The notes under the pieces are model-generated. The model worked only from the letters and a program-made list of their open reading frames with translations, was not told the origin of the DNA and made no database searches. Positions 46,406 through 58,994 of a stretch of 64,000 bases of DNA are shown here, one piece after another. This DNA is from Craterostigma plantagineum (taxonomy: Eukaryota > Streptophyta > Magnoliopsida > Lamiales > Linderniaceae), in contig JAPQWV010001553.1 in NCBI GenBank assembly GCA_027422505.1, positions 18,266 through 82,265 on the forward strand, in the 5' to 3' direction. Position numbers and translations under genes: made by a program. How positions within the stretch are numbered: the stretch's first letter is position 1; each line of letters starts with the position of its first letter.

Positions 46406-46494
46406 ATGCTAGAGATCTCCTTCTCTTATGGCATCGAAGAGATCAACAAAGTACGAGAATTGTGGGCGGAGCACTTTACGACCCTCCCTCTTGT
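46406..46494 (+). other. Exon-like stretch in the CACTA remnant
   Basis: Between tttttatag at 46405 and gtaggttagc near 46493 one frame reads MLEISFSYGIEEINKVREL without a stop; another reads MASKRSTKYENCGRSTLRP from 46430. It could be the next exon of a CACTA gene. I do not recognise the protein and the choice of frame is open. Confidence 0.35.
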
Positions 46495-46500
46495 AGGTTA

Positions 46501-46828
46501 GCGTTTTGCGTTTGGCATATGTTAGTGTATGTTATGAGATATTTGTTGGATGATGTAACTCTTGATTGTATTGAGGATTATTAATTTGTTGAGGATTGAT
46601 TTGTTGGATTGGTACGCTTTCGTCATCTAAAATTTCGAAATTTCACACATCCAAAAATGAATTTCATCTCTGATCGGTTTTACGTCGTGGTATTCTTGCT
46701 TATTGTTATAAACGGTCTAATCATTTATTCAGTCTCATAAACTAGTTAAGGATCATGCATATGTTGATGAATCACATCCAAACATTAAACAAATAAGAAG
46801 TATGAAATTGCTCGTACCATTAAATAAA
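46501..46828. other. AT-rich spacer, nothing recognised
   Basis: Presumably remaining CACTA internal sequence. No frame or repeat seen. Confidence 0.4.
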
Positions 46829-47495
46829 GGGTGTGTTTGTTTGGGGTGATCTTCCAAAACATCATCGTGATCTTCTCGTTTACCACTTATCACTGTGTTT
46901 GTTTAGTCTAGGTGACGAGTCATCACCGGAATGATGGAGCACCTAGGTGATGAAAATGGGGCTATATTTCATATTTCAGATCACCCCAAAAAATCTAGGT
47001 GATCTAACATCACGGTGATGAGGTGATCTATCTAACTTTTTAATGGACGAGAATACCCCTCATATTTTAACATTATTACTTTATATGCAATTATAATTAT
47101 AATTACACGATTAACATAATTAAATCTTAAAATTATTTCAGTTATTAATAACATTAAACTATATTTAAAAAAGTATAAATACAAATAATGCTTATAAATT
47201 AAATGTATATTTTAATATATTAATGATTATCACATAAAATATAACCTTAAAAAAATTTAACACTTTATTTAAGTCATGTTTATAGGGTCAAATATGACAT
47301 TTATACAACGTCACCCTACACATCCCAGTGATTAAACAAACATAATACTCCAATATCACGTTGTCTGCAAAATGAAATATCACCTTAAAACAAACACACT
47401 CATGACATATCACCTTGATCCGCATTCTGGTGATACCCACATCACCGTGATGTGCGTATCACCGTAATGTTGGATTACCTGAAACAAACACCCCC
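46829..47495. mobile_element. TIR element, 0.67 kb, PIF/Harbinger-like
   Basis: Left end GGGTGTGTTTGTTTGGGGTGATC; right end in reverse complement GGGGGTGTTTGTTTCAGGTAATCC. Flanking both ends are many ggtgat/atcacc words (for example catcaccgtgatg). Terminal G-run plus gtgttt is typical of Tourist-like elements, but the expected TWA target duplication is not present; flanks read aaa on both sides. Core AT-rich, no transposase. Confidence 0.6.
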
Positions 47496-47906
47496 AAAAT
47501 GTGAACATCAATATTACGAATTCATAATTCGGCTGTAATCACTTAATAAACTTAAATTGAACATATTAATAGACGACAAACACCAAACATTCAAAGGAAA
47601 CATCGCTATTGCAAATGTCTTGATAAAATACAAGTTGTTTGTGATTGCCTCAGCTCTCAGTTTTGTTCTCAGCTGCAGGGTCGATGATATGAGTGGGTGA
47701 GAGTTGCCTTCGATGGATGCTGAGCCTGTGGTGGTGAGGATTTAATTCGTGAGCTTCTTGCTTGAGGAGGAGTATATCGATGAAGAGCTGTGTGCTTCGG
47801 TGAGGTTCATGGAGTTAGCTTGCGTGTGAGGTCGATAGTGTACTGAATTATACGTTGTTTGACAGTGTTACGAAACTGATTCTCCTCGCGGTGATGAGTA
47901 CAATGA
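47496..47906. other. Host segment left of the chromovirus, unidentified
   Basis: On the minus strand a short frame reads SPTHIIDPAAENKTES and then a stop near 47655, which looks like a protein C-terminus. The rest is not clearly coding. It could be the end of a gene interrupted by the chromovirus insertion at 47907; evidence is weak. Confidence 0.25.
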
Positions 47907-48144
47907 TGTTGGGGGAATATGTATTACTTTGCGCAGATTAATAAATATATTTCTTTATTGATGACAGTACGATAAGGGTAAGAGCTAACCCCAAAAACTA
48001 AACCAAACGTAATGAATGCCCTACTAATGAAAGCTTAGGGAGTATATACTACTCTCTGCCCTAAAAAATCTAAACAAAGGTTTAACCATATCTAGACTTA
48101 TTCAAACAATATCTAAGTATTTGAAAGGTTGAGATATTTCAACA
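47907..48144 (-). repeat. 3' LTR of the chromovirus (238 bp)
   Basis: Minus-strand TGTTGAAATATCTC...ATTCCCCCAACA, with inverted ends tgttg/caaca. Its position right after the polyprotein C-terminus and the purine-rich AGGAGATAAA supports the call; the partner LTR is not in the window. Confidence 0.7.
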
Positions 48145-48184
48145 TTTATCTCCTAAATCTGCTCCTACTGGTGTAAGGATTGAT

Positions 48185-48986
48185 TTACCCTCTATGCCAA
48201 GTTCTGCCGCTTCGAAGTCGTGAGCCCTCCTCGGTCTCTTCAGGGTTATCTTCGGTCATGTCGCAACCGGGCTCGTCGAGGTCTTCATCAATATTCTCAC
48301 CTCGAAAGTGCGACTTGTCCTCAAGTCGCAAACCGGGTACTTGGCGCGGAATTCGGTATCGTCCATCCAAGTATCTTTCTCAGCGTGCTATCCCTCCAGC
48401 GATCAATAGTTGTTCCCTTCCTTGATGTTGGTGGCTACTGATAATGCGAAAGGGAACCCTCGATGAGTCACTAAATGGTTTAAATGTTTCGGGAAGTAGT
48501 GAAACCATTGAACAGTCTCTTATTACATAGTTTCCGCTGGACACATGAAACACTGGGTATATGCGACACGTTTCCGGTAGTCGAAGACGATATGCCACTT
48601 CGCCTATCCGCTCTTCGAATGTACCATAAAATCTAGGCGCTAATTTAGGAGAAATGCGTGGGAAGAGAGTGTTGCCGATATCGGCGAAATTTTAAGAATA
48701 CTCGATCGCCAACAGCAAAAGAGGTGTCACGTCTATGTAGATTGCAGATTTCTTCATCCAATCTTGAGCGCGTGCTAAGTTATAGCATAATTGGGCGATG
48801 ATCTCACCGCGATCTCTTAATTCCATTGCTACTGAATCGTCGCTACATTCACCCAGTAAGAATGGAATTAATGCAGGTGGTTCCCTGCCATAAACGACAA
48901 AAAATGGACTAATACCCACTGATGATTGGTATGTGGTTTGCACCAATACTCGGCACACATAAGCCAACGGTTCCAAGTACGAGGTT
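48185..48986 (-). pseudogene. Chromovirus integrase C-terminus and chromodomain-like tail
   Basis: Minus-strand pieces: TTYQSSVGISPFFVVYGREP (48920) and IAQLCYNLARAQDWMKK (48780) are the end of the integrase core and its linker. AYRLRLPETCRIYPVFHVS (48596-48540) is the conserved pre-chromodomain phrase. QVPGLRLEDKSHFRGEN (48340-48290) matches the end of plant chromovirus chromodomains. The product ends RSGRTWHRG at 48185. In this group the tail targets integration to particular chromatin. Frame changes occur near 48940, 48700 and 48370. Confidence 0.82.
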
Positions 48987-48991
48987 GTTCT

Positions 48992-50263
48992 TGTTAGGAA
49001 TATGCCCTCGAATGCTATTTGAGGATTGGATTGTATAGGGCATTAGCTTATTTATTACTCGACCTCTTATGCAATTCGTATGTTTAATAAAGGCATTATT
49101 CGTTTATTGGTAATATGAGTTATCTCCATACCATCCGGTAAAGCAGTAAATGAATAAATACAAATGTATCGAGTTGAGTTACTATTCTCGATGGGTACGA
49201 GAGAGGAAGGCACTAGTGAACTCTTAACCTCGAACGTAGAATGTCCGTAAGCCTTAGGTTCCAGTTGGGTGCTGGATAATCGATTATGGCTTATTTGTCG
49301 ATGACCAATCGTGTGCATATATCCCGCTTGGAAGGGGAGGTCATGACTTGTGTATGAGTCGAATCAGGGGATTGAACCATTTCGTGGACACTGACTCAGA
49401 GGTTGTACGATCGAACATGGCTTATTACTCAAGGAGTGTTTTCGGCATTAACGGGCCTTGGGTTGTTAGGTCGCGCCTTAGTGGGCCTTGGGTCATTTAT
49501 AGGACCGAAGTCGGACTTCGTATGAATCTAACTTTTAGACTCGGGCTTGACCAAGTGCCTAATATGCTTGAGGGTAAAACTGGATTTCACCTTAAGCTAA
49601 TTTTGAAATATGCCTTTGAGGGTATTTTCGGAATTTGCATATTTGATATAAATAAATATGGAATAAAATATTCGGAATATCATTTAGTTGGATTAACAAA
49701 CTCGAAATTATTATAGTATAAAATTCGAAATTTAATTCCATAGTTCAAGATATTTTGTTTGATTTACTTATCTAAGTTAGTTATCTATCTTTAGTAAGGT
49801 TCCTTAATTCGAATTCGCGATTCAAAAGAGAGATAAATGTGACAAAAATATCTCATATTATAAGGACTTAAAAATCGAAGTTCAAACCTTAAGATAGGGA
49901 AGAATCTCGTGCGCCATACAAGCAAAAAGGTGAAGAACATACGAAAAAACGCGACGAGCGTCACAAACTCGATCTCTCTCACGCAATGGAATGAATCTCG
50001 CTAGTCATCTTTGGGAATCGTTTCCGTGATAGCGAGGTCGGCCTGACGATCTAGTGATCTCCACCACGAGGTCGGCGTGACATTTGAAGAAAGGGACGAG
50101 GAGCTGCCACTCGCTTCAAACGGTAATCTCTTACGGGTTCGACCCACCCTATTACATGCGTATGTTGTTTCATGCTTCTGATCCGAGATACGAGGGCAAA
50201 CGGAAACCCTTCCGCACCATATTCGGGGCGTTGCATCTTGGGTAGACATCGGATAACACAACA
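48992..50263 (+). repeat. 5' LTR of the 10-kb copia element (1272 bp)
   Basis: Colinear with the 3' LTR but shorter. A block present in the 3' LTR after aaggagtg (57880-58260) is missing here, where aaggagtg joins ttttcggcatt at about 49437. The GC-rich word set near the LTR end (tacgggttcgacccaccc...catgcttctgatccgag) is shared by all three copies. Confidence 0.85.
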
Positions 50264-51700
50264 ATGGTATCAAAGAGACAGGTTGCTCGCGATCCGAATC
50301 ATAACGTGATCGAATCGAAACAAAGCGAGGGAGACGATCGATGCCAACGCAGTTTGACCTGCATGGGGCTGCTCGATGCGTCATTTGCCATCCCACAACC
50401 ACCATCTCGTGCGGCGTGGCCGACGAGGCAGCACGCCGCAAAGACAGCCACCGTCAAGATCATAAGTACGTGGCCATTGGCGGTGGTGCGAACCTGCAAC
50501 GGTTGCGCGCTGCGCGGATGAACGATCGAAGGATCGGGCTGCTCGGAGCAGGCCCAATCAGCCGTAGCCCTGACTCCAACGCCAGCCATGGTGGCTCTGG
50601 TGTCGGTTCAGGATGGTGCCGCCGCATCCAGCGGCGGTGCCTGCAGCAAATCAGCCGCGACAAATTATTGCCGCGGGCTGAAGTCGCGCGAGTGTCACGT
50701 GCGGCGAGGCATCGAAAACGGAGGCGCTCCAGGCTTCGACTAGGCTGCCGTCTCGGCGATCTGCTCCATCGTTGACGGCTGAGCGCTTTGAGGTGCGACG
50801 ACTGCATATGGGTTTTCACCCAAAAATCCTAGCAGGCCTTCTAATGGGCTTGGCCCGTTTAAGGTCCAAATTTTGTTTCGGTTTGAAATCATGAAAATTT
50901 CCAACGTGCTCGTTATGAATGTGATTTAAGGCACACTTACGGGTTTAGGATTTCGATTCGGTTTCGGGTCATTTGTTAAGGGTTACATCCCCCCGGGTTT
51001 TATTCGCTTTGTATAGGTTGTTTGGGACATATGATCCCCCAGTGTTGTAGTTTACCGAGATTAGACTTGATACGAATACAAAGAGCCGTTCAATGGTTGG
51101 CGAACCACGGGAGGCGACGACTAGAAATAACCCATTTGTTTTGTAGTTTATTTTCCTAGGGTTTACTTACTACCTACGTGCGCGTTGGTTTTTGAAATGA
51201 TATGCATGCTATATGTGCTCTTATGTGAGATGGTTTTCCCATTATAAAAATACTAAGTGGGTAAAGGTACTTGGTCCCTGTCTTCTATCATGCTTGAGAT
51301 GTCTAGCATTGGGCAGTTTTACGATTTGTTCCGAGTAAGTTGGCGTCGTATATCCACCCCAGTGTTGGTGTCTCGGGTGCATTTTGGACGCCGCTTATCA
51401 TACCAGTCCGTCCCCCACGAAGCATATGGCAACAAGGGGCGGTACATTCTGTGCGATTTTAGGTTGATATGTCACATGTAGGTAGTTATACCCAATAAAC
51501 CGGGTTAGCCGTGAGGGTCAATGACTGAGGCAAAGATAGTTGAAACTCCTCTTAGATAAGTTTGCGTTTGACGTGACTTCGATGAGATTGGATAAGCCAA
51601 ATATTGCGTTAAAGGCTGAGGCGAGTCTAGTCGAGTCGGGGATATCAACTCCACTACGAAACATTCAATGAGGTTTTTGAAATTCTTCTCGGGAGGATAG
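50264..51700 (+). other. Leader of the 10-kb copia element
   Basis: Primer site followed by about 550 bases of GC-rich sequence with overlapping frames on both strands (50264-50819), then AT-richer sequence. None of the frames resembles Gag; long GC-rich leaders of this kind also occur in the copia element at 37388. Confidence 0.55.
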
Positions 51701-54700
51701 TTGTTCGAGAAAAAATAGTGGGAGTCAAGCTAAATGAAAATTCCTTGTTTGCACTTGATGAACGATAGAATAAACCTAACTATGTGATCTTCATCTTCTG
51801 TAAACTTTACTTTCTTTCTAGTTACTATGACAAACCATGTTAAAATACTAGAGAAAACATTTCGGTGGTACCAAACAACGTGGACTAACTCCGTAACTTT
51901 AGGATAGTCCTAAGCATGGAGTCCATGACTTATGTCCTCGATTCCCCAACACTGCTTGTCTCGGGTGACAGTGCAAGTGATGAGGATCGAATTGCATTTG
52001 CCAGATGGCGAAAAGACGAATGCTTGCATCAATGAGAATCAAACTGCAGCGCCATCAGTTTTAGAGGAGTGTAAGCGCTATGTTGCTTCACCTAAAGGAA
52101 CGATATGACGTGGAGTCTTGGAGCTCGCAAAACGCCATGACAAAAGCGTTTGTTCTGATGCAGCGTGACTGAAGAAAGTGATGGAGGAGAATATCTACTC
52201 AAGATGATCGGTTGGATCGAAAGGCTTGAGTCGCTCGACTGCCTTATGGACGCCGAGCTTCAGATTAACCTGGTACTTTAGTCATTGCCACCCTCCTTCA
52301 ACGGATTCATTGTCATTCACAATCAAGACTTTAATGGCACCGTCTTATCTGATGAGTCAGTTGAGCACGATCCCAACTCCGATGATGAAGGGAAATGAAA
52401 TGGCGCTTGTAGCGATTATGAAAGGTCATGGGCCGAGTAAGTAGAAGTCGGACAAGAAAATGAAGCCCAAGGGACAAATTTCTAATGGCAAGGCCAAATG
52501 TACAAAGAGGCGCAAATCCAAGGGACAAACACCTTCAATGCAATGAGTTGGGCCATTGGAAGCGTGACTTCTCCAAATTAGCGGCCTCAGGCTCGGAAAC
52601 GAAATAGAAAACTGGCAGAGCGAGAAATCATGATTAACATAGAAAGCAGACATTGTGTACCGGCTACCCATTTTGGATCAAGAACTCTCGACTTAATTTA
52701 GTTCTTTTCGATTGTTTAATTTTGCCAAGGGGCATAAGAATATTATTTACTTCCGTTTTGAGCGGGAACAGTTTCGAGTTTCATTGAAGTAATAATATAT
52801 ATTTATAATACAAACGTCGGATGTGCAACTTTACTAAATCTGTGATCACAATTACCAACAAACATTGGAGTCTAACTCGAGACACTTGTGGCATCTTAGA
52901 CTCGGTCATTCTGGGGAAGAATGTTCAAGTTCAAGAAAACCAACACGATTGAGCTACGGCTGCTTCGGATTGATCCCTATCCGACTTGCTAGTGTTGTAT
53001 CTTCGGAAAGATAACAAAGTCGCCCTCCACAGGGACTTTTCAAAGACGCCTCAGAACCTCTCGGTATGATCCATATAGACATTTGTAGAGCGTTCAGGGT
53101 AACAGCTCAAGGTAGCTTCCACTACATTTAACTTCTCAATGATCACTCGTGCTAGGCAAAGTGAGTCTCATGAGGTATAAATCTCAAACTCTTGATAAGT
53201 TCGAGGAGTACGAGACAACAGTGGTGATACAAACTGAAAAGATATTTTTCGATCGGATTGAGGAGACAAATATATGATTCTCGAGTTTGACAGGTTCTTT
53301 AAAAGAAATTGAATCATTTCACAGATGTATCTGCTCGAAACACCGTAGTTGAGCGGTGTGTCTGAGCACATAACTCAAACGCTTGTGGATGAAGTTCAAT
53401 CAACGCTTAGCTAGACCTAACCTCCTATATTATAGTGGGTAAGCGTTGTTAGATACATCGTTCGTTCAAATAACGTCCTACAAAATCTATCATTACATAT
53501 GGGATATGGACTGGATGAAAATCGGAGCCGAGATCACATATGGGGTTGCCCGTCTTATGAGATAGCTCAGACTGGAATAATCGATCAGTGAAAGGTCGTT
53601 ATGTCAGGTTTTCCAAGGATTTCATGGGATACCAATTTTACTTCCACGACGATAATAGGATCGTTGTAACCGTGTACACTCACTTCAAATCAATTCCTGA
53701 AATGCCTTTCTGGATATTCCTCAATGTCCCGGCTATTCACGGAACGTGAGTGCAGATGATTGCTTTCGAAATAATCGAAGAATTTCTTGGGAATCCTACA
53801 AATCACTCCATAATGATGTACCAAAAAATACAACATTGTTGTTACTTGACCAACCATCAGGAGAAGTAAATTTTCTCAAGGAATGGTTCGTTCGAGAAGG
53901 TGGAGCAGGTCGTGAAGTAACTCTCAGAGAGTCGACAGAAATGCCTTCACAAACTCCAGTGCTAGTAGGCACCAATGAACAGTCCAAGACGCAGCCTGAA
54001 TTGTGCAAGTCAGGTAGAGTATCTCGCCAGCCTGACAGATACTGTATATTACACATCGAGCACGGGGCTGCTGCGATGAAGGGAATGTCAATGATGATCC
54101 CACTACTTTGACCATGCAATGACAGAAAGATTATAATGGCTTAAGGCTATGCAAGCCAAAATGGTTTTTATGCACAAACAATCTGGTTGATTCGTGCGGG
54201 CTTAGGCTTGTAGCAAAAGGTTTCAGTCAAAATTATGGCATTGACTGTGAGGAAAGCCTTTCACCAAGTGCAATGATGAAATCGATTATAACCGCGCTTG
54301 AGATAGCGACGCACTATAAGTATGAGGTCTGGCATATGGATGTGAAAACCTAGTTTCTAGACAAATACCTGATGGAGGGAATATTTGTGGAACAGCCCAA
54401 CAGTGCAAAAGGAGATGCTCATAATGTGTGCATTAATACGAGCCTAAAAGTCTGGAACCTTCGGTTTGTTGAAGTAGTGAAAGGCTACGGATTCATAAAG
54501 AACTAAGATGAACCATGCGTCTACAAGAAAAGCAGTGAGAGCAAAATATCGTTCCTCGTATTGTACGTGAATGACATCCTTTTGATAGGAAATGATATCG
54601 AAATGCTCTCGATGGTGAAAGTGTGGCTTTCGACTTTATAGAGATCGAGGGAATCATATGCTAGGACTCTCCCAGACCCTTTACTTAGAAAAGGTCCTGA

Positions 54701-55486
54701 AGCAATATAACATGGACAGCTCTAAGAAAGGGTTCCAGCCTATGCGATATGGGACTCACCTTTCCAAGGCTATGAGCTCTCAAAATAAGTTGGATCAAGA
54801 GATAAGTGGAATCCCCGATGCGTCTGCAGTGGGTAGCTTGATGAACGCGATGCTTTGCATGTGACACCTGACGTGGTGTACGCTGTGAGCCTAGTCAGTC
54901 CGTTTCGGGCTAACCTTGATAAGGGACATTGGACAGCAGTGAAGAATATCCTCAAGTACCTCAGAAGGAATAAGCATATGATGCTGGTTATGGAGAATTA
55001 AAAGTGGAAGATATAGCGGTTCGGATTTCCAGTCAGACGTGGATGACGGAACAACCACTTCGGTTTTCGTTTTTATGCTCGCCGGTGGAGCGGTGTCTTG
55101 GAAAAGTTCAAACAGAGCACTACATCTTTATTAACTCGCGAGGATAAGTACATAGTCGCCTGAGAAGCAATTTGGATGAGTAAGTTCGTGTAAAAACTTC
55201 AATGTTCCTGTAGCTGATAGACCACTGCCATTGTGGCGTGACAATAGTGGTGCTGCGAATCAAGCTAAGGACCTAGGTGTCACAGTAAATCCGAACTTAA
55301 AGAAAGAAAAATAACACATGTTGCGTGTTTCATTGAAATTGGCCTTATGTTCTTTCAGAAGATTGCGCCCCACGAAAGCGTTAGCGACCCATAGTCACTA
55401 GTAGCCTTTATGACAGGCAATGCCTGCTAGACATCTCGAGGAGAAAGGTATCTGATACCTTAGCATATGGCATTCAAGTGGTAGAT
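51700..55486 (+). pseudogene. Copia gag-pol of the 10-kb element, heavily decayed
   Basis: Recognisable pieces in order: Gag LESLDCLMDAELQINLVL (52225) and the spoiled knuckle LQCNELGHWKRDFS (52540); integrase zinc region LWHLRLGHS (52890) and CCIFGKITKSP (52995); integrase C-terminal phrase RYVRFSKDFMGYQFYFHDD (53605); reverse transcriptase LVAKGFSQNYGIDCEESLSP (54210), WHMDVKT followed by a stop, and LVLYVNDILLIGND (54560). LGLSQTLYLEKVLKQYNMDS and DASAVGSLMNAMLCM (54660-54860) come next, then RNase H VFVFMLAGGAVSWKSSN (55060). The catalytic YVDD reads YVND. Many stops and shifts; older in appearance than the copia elements at 21880 and 37388. Confidence 0.82.
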
Positions 55487-55760
55487 TGTTATGATTATGC
55501 CCCTAAATGCTATACGGGGATTAGATTGTATGGGGCATTAGCTTATTTATCATTCGACCTCATATGTAATAAGATATTTTCGAGTGTTTAATAAAACATG
55601 ATTCGTTTATTGGTAATATGAGATCTTTACATAGCATCCAGTAAAGCAATAAATGAATAAATCCAAATTTATAAAGTGAGTCACTTTTCTCGATGGGTAC
55701 GATAGAGGAAGGCACCAGTAGACTCTTAACTTCGAATGTAGGATGTTCGTAAGCCATAGA
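55487..55760 (+). repeat. 3' LTR of the 10-kb copia element, first part
   Basis: tgttatgattatgcccctaaatgc matches the 5' LTR start, and homology runs to gtaagcc at 55755, where the inverted solo LTR begins. It continues at 57690. Confidence 0.85.
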
Positions 55761-57689
55761 TGTTCGGTTATCCGGTGTCTCTCGGAGACGCCACGTCTCC
55801 GGGTACGGTGTGGAATAAAATTTTTTCGGGTTCCCCGATGCCCTCGTTGCTAGGATTAGAATAGTAACACATAGACACGTAGTAGGACGGGTCAAATCCG
55901 TACAGAATTACCAGTTGAAGCGAGTGACAGCTCCTCGTCCTTTTCTTCAAGACTTAGTCGATGCTGGTGGATGGCACTAGATCATCACGCCGACCTCGCA
56001 GTATACCATGTAGTCAGTTATCTGAAGATGGCTAGAGAGAACCGAGCCGTTGCATGAGAGAAGTGTGTGCGTTGGGTGTGTGTTTTTGTGCCTTTGTGAT
56101 GGACGAAAACTCTCCCACTATGGAGCACGAAAATTTTCACTTTTAAATTATGAAAATAGGGCTGCCCAATTTGTAATAAGCCAGAACCGAAAATTCCAAG
56201 AATATCTCAAAGATATGATTTTCGATTTTTACTCCTTAAGTGGAGAGCTTTTGCAATATTCTTATCTCTTTTGACTTCAAAATCCAAACTTAAGGAAACT
56301 TGCTATTATTAGAAAACTAACTTAAATATCAAGTCAAACTAAGTATTTTATATATGATTTAAAATTCAAAACTTAATCCTAGATTAATTTCGAAATTTCC
56401 ACCTTAAAATAAATAATATTCCAAATATATTATTTCCATATATTTAATTTCGAAATTATTTCCCAAGGTATAACTCGAAAATCAGCTTAGGGTTAAATTC
56501 CAATTTTACCATCAAGCCTTTTAAGCACTTCGCCAAGCCCAAGTCTTAAAGTTAGTTTCTTACGAAGTCCGACTTCGGTCCATTAAACGGCCCGAGGCCC
56601 ACTAAGGCGCGGTCCAACGGCCCAAGGCCCGTTAAGGTCCAAAACACTTTGTCTCCTTATCAGTACACGTTGATGATCTAAGCCCGACTCTCTAGGTTCG
56701 GCTCAATCGGCAAGGGAGGAATTCAAGAGTCCGGTAGTTACCTAGCCAATCCCGCAGTACCGCACCGTAACCCGATTCGAGTGCAAATTCCGATCCAGTC
56801 TTTACTCCAGAACCTCACTATAGATAATAGTGCTACGTATAAATCCTTCACCTGTGTCCCAATCGAGTGAGAGCATTGTCTATGTCAAACTCACTAAACT
56901 CGATTCTATGATAAAACGTAGACGAGGCAAATTACCAAACTACCCTCCATGTCCAACATGAGTTAGTTCAATACCTTGGCCAAGGATTTCATAATGTCGC
57001 CGTCTTCATACGACACTTATCTCATTACTTGCGAGACTGTGAATCCGTACTCGGCGGTCTAAGCCCGGCAATCACAAATCGTCATCAAGATCGTATCTGG
57101 CCTCCTGACCCATGCAACAACAAATCAGGTCGAGGGTTCACCAGTGACAGTCGAGACTTCAAAGTCAACTCCGTCGAAGCCCCTTTCGGTCTAAGGTTTA
57201 CGTAGACTACTATAGTGTTATCGTCGGTCATTGACACTCCTTGAGTAATAAGCCATGCTCGATCGTACGACCTGTGAGTCAGTGTCCACGAAACGACTCA
57301 ATCCCTTGATTGGACTCATATCACAAGTCATGACCTTCGAATCCAAGCGGGATATCGGCACACGATAGGCATCGACAAATAAGTCGTGATCTATTATCCA
57401 GCACACATCGAGAGCCTCAGGCTTACGGACTTTAGTGTTCGAGTTTAAGAGTCCACTGCTGCCTTCCTCTCTCGTGCCCATCGAGAACAGTGACTCAACT
57501 CGACACATTTGGATTAGTTCATTTATTGCTTTACCAGATGCTACGTCAAGAACTCATATATCAATAAACGAACATTGCCTTTCCATAAACACACAAAAAT
57601 ATTTTATTACACAAAAGGTCAAATGATAAATAAGCTAGTGCCCTATACAATCTAATCCTCGTATAGCATTCGAGGGCATATTCCTAACA
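55761..57689 (-). mobile_element. Inverted solo LTR (1.93 kb) of a related copia family
   Basis: On the minus strand it starts TGTTAGGAATATGCCCTCG at 57689 and ends ACACCGGATAACCGAACA at 55761, the same ends as the surrounding element's LTRs. No internal region is attached. It sits exactly between the two halves of the 3' LTR. Flanking 5-mers are ataga (55756-55760) and ttagg (57690-57694); the unbroken 5' LTR reads ttagg there, so these look like a mutated TSD. It is longer than the other two LTRs. Confidence 0.8.
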
Positions 57690-58989
57690 TTAGGTTCCAG
57701 TTGGGTATTGGATAGACGACTACGGCTCATCTATCAATGATCTATCGTGTACCGATATCCCGTTTGGAAGCGGAGGTCATGACTTGTGATACGAGTCGAA
57801 TTGGGGGATTGAATCATTTCATTGTCATTGACTCGCAGGTCGTGCGATCGAACATGGCTTATTACTTAAGGAGTGTCGATGATCGATGACAAAGCTATAG
57901 TAGCATGCATGAACCTTAGACCGAAAGGGGCTTTGATGAGTTGACTTCCAAGTCTCGACTATCACTTGCTCGAATCGGCCTGACTTGTTGTTGCATGGGT
58001 CAGCGGGCCAGATACGGTCTTGATGACGATTTTTGATTGTCGGGCTCAGACCATCAAGTACGGATTCACAGTCTAGCAAGTGACCGAGACAGGTGTCCTA
58101 TGAGGACGGCGACGGGAAATTACAAATCCTTGGCCATGGTGTTGAACTAACTCATGTTAGACATGGAGTGTAGTTTGGTAATTTTCCTCGTCTCCGTTTT
58201 ATCATAGAATCGAGTTTCGTGAGTTTGACATAGACCATAGCTCTCACTCGATCGGGACAAAGTTGATGGCCAAGTGCTTAATAGGCTTGAGGTAAAATGG
58301 ATTTTCACCTTAAGCTAATTTCGAAATATGCCTTTGATGGTACTTTCGGAATTTGCATATTTGATATAAATAAATATGGAATAAAAATATTTGGAATATT
58401 ATTTAATTGGATTATAAATTTCGAAATTTATATAGTATAAAATTCGAAATTTGATTACATATTTAAAGGTATTTTAGTTGATTTAAATATCTAAGTTAGT
58501 TATCTATTTTTAGAGTTTCCTTAAATCGAATTTAGAACTCAAAAGAAAGAAATAAATGTGGCAAAAATCTCTCTCGAAGGACTTACGGAATCCAAACCTT
58601 AAGATAGGCAAGAATTGGTGCTCCATACAAGCAAAAAGGCGAAGAACACACGAAAAAACGCGACGAGTTTCACGCACTCGATCTCTCTCACGCAACGGAA
58701 TGAATCTCACTACTCATCTTTGGGGAATCATTTCCGTGATACATCGCGAGGTCTGCATGACGCTCTAGTGATCTACACCACGAGGTCGGGGTGACGTTTG
58801 AAGAAAAGGACAAGGAGCTGCCACTCGCTTCAAGCAGTAATCTCTTACGGGTTCAACCCGCCCTATTACATGCGTATATGTTTCATGCTTCTGATCCGAG
58901 CTACGAGGGCAAAGGGAAACCCGAAAATTTTTTTGTTTCGCACCGTATACGGGGCATTGCATCTCGATTACACACCGGATAACCCAACA
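57690..58989 (+). repeat. 3' LTR of the 10-kb copia element, second part
   Basis: Resumes ttaggttccagttggg, which in the 5' LTR directly follows gtaagcc, and runs to the LTR end ggataacccaaca beside TSD gttct. Confidence 0.85.
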
Positions 58990-58994
58990 GTTCT

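Larger units (their letters stand above)
45090..46500 (+). mobile_element. 5' part of a second CACTA element
   Basis: It starts CACTAGTAGAAAACGACAC, a CACTA terminus. Within 420 bases there are five hairpin-like pairs of ggcgacggtt and aaccgtcgcc words, for example 45329-45369 and 45466-45508. Two duplicated exon-like blocks and a small exon-like stretch follow. I found no matching 3' terminus to the right, so the element is truncated or its end lies beyond the nested insertions. No transposase catalytic motif is visible. Confidence 0.75.
48992..58989 (+). mobile_element. Ty1/copia retrotransposon, about 10 kb, inside the chromovirus integrase
   Basis: It starts TGTTAGGAATATGCCC and ends CCGGATAACCCAACA. 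The perfect TSD gttct lies at 48987-48991 and 58990-58994, within the chromovirus integrase. The 5' LTR (48992-50263) is followed by tggtatcaaagag (50265-50277), a near match to the initiator-Met primer site. Internal sequence (50264-55486) holds decayed gag, integrase, reverse transcriptase and RNase H. The 3' LTR starts at 55487 after gtggtagat and is split by an inverted solo LTR. Confidence 0.9.

Noticed and set aside
46820..47500. TWA duplication for the 0.67-kb TIR element
   Set aside because: The flanks read aaa on both sides, so the PIF/Harbinger call rests on terminal sequence only.
50001..50819. Cluster of GC-rich frames on both strands
   Set aside because: Overlapping in all frames, without any recognisable domain, in the LTR end and leader of a copia element.
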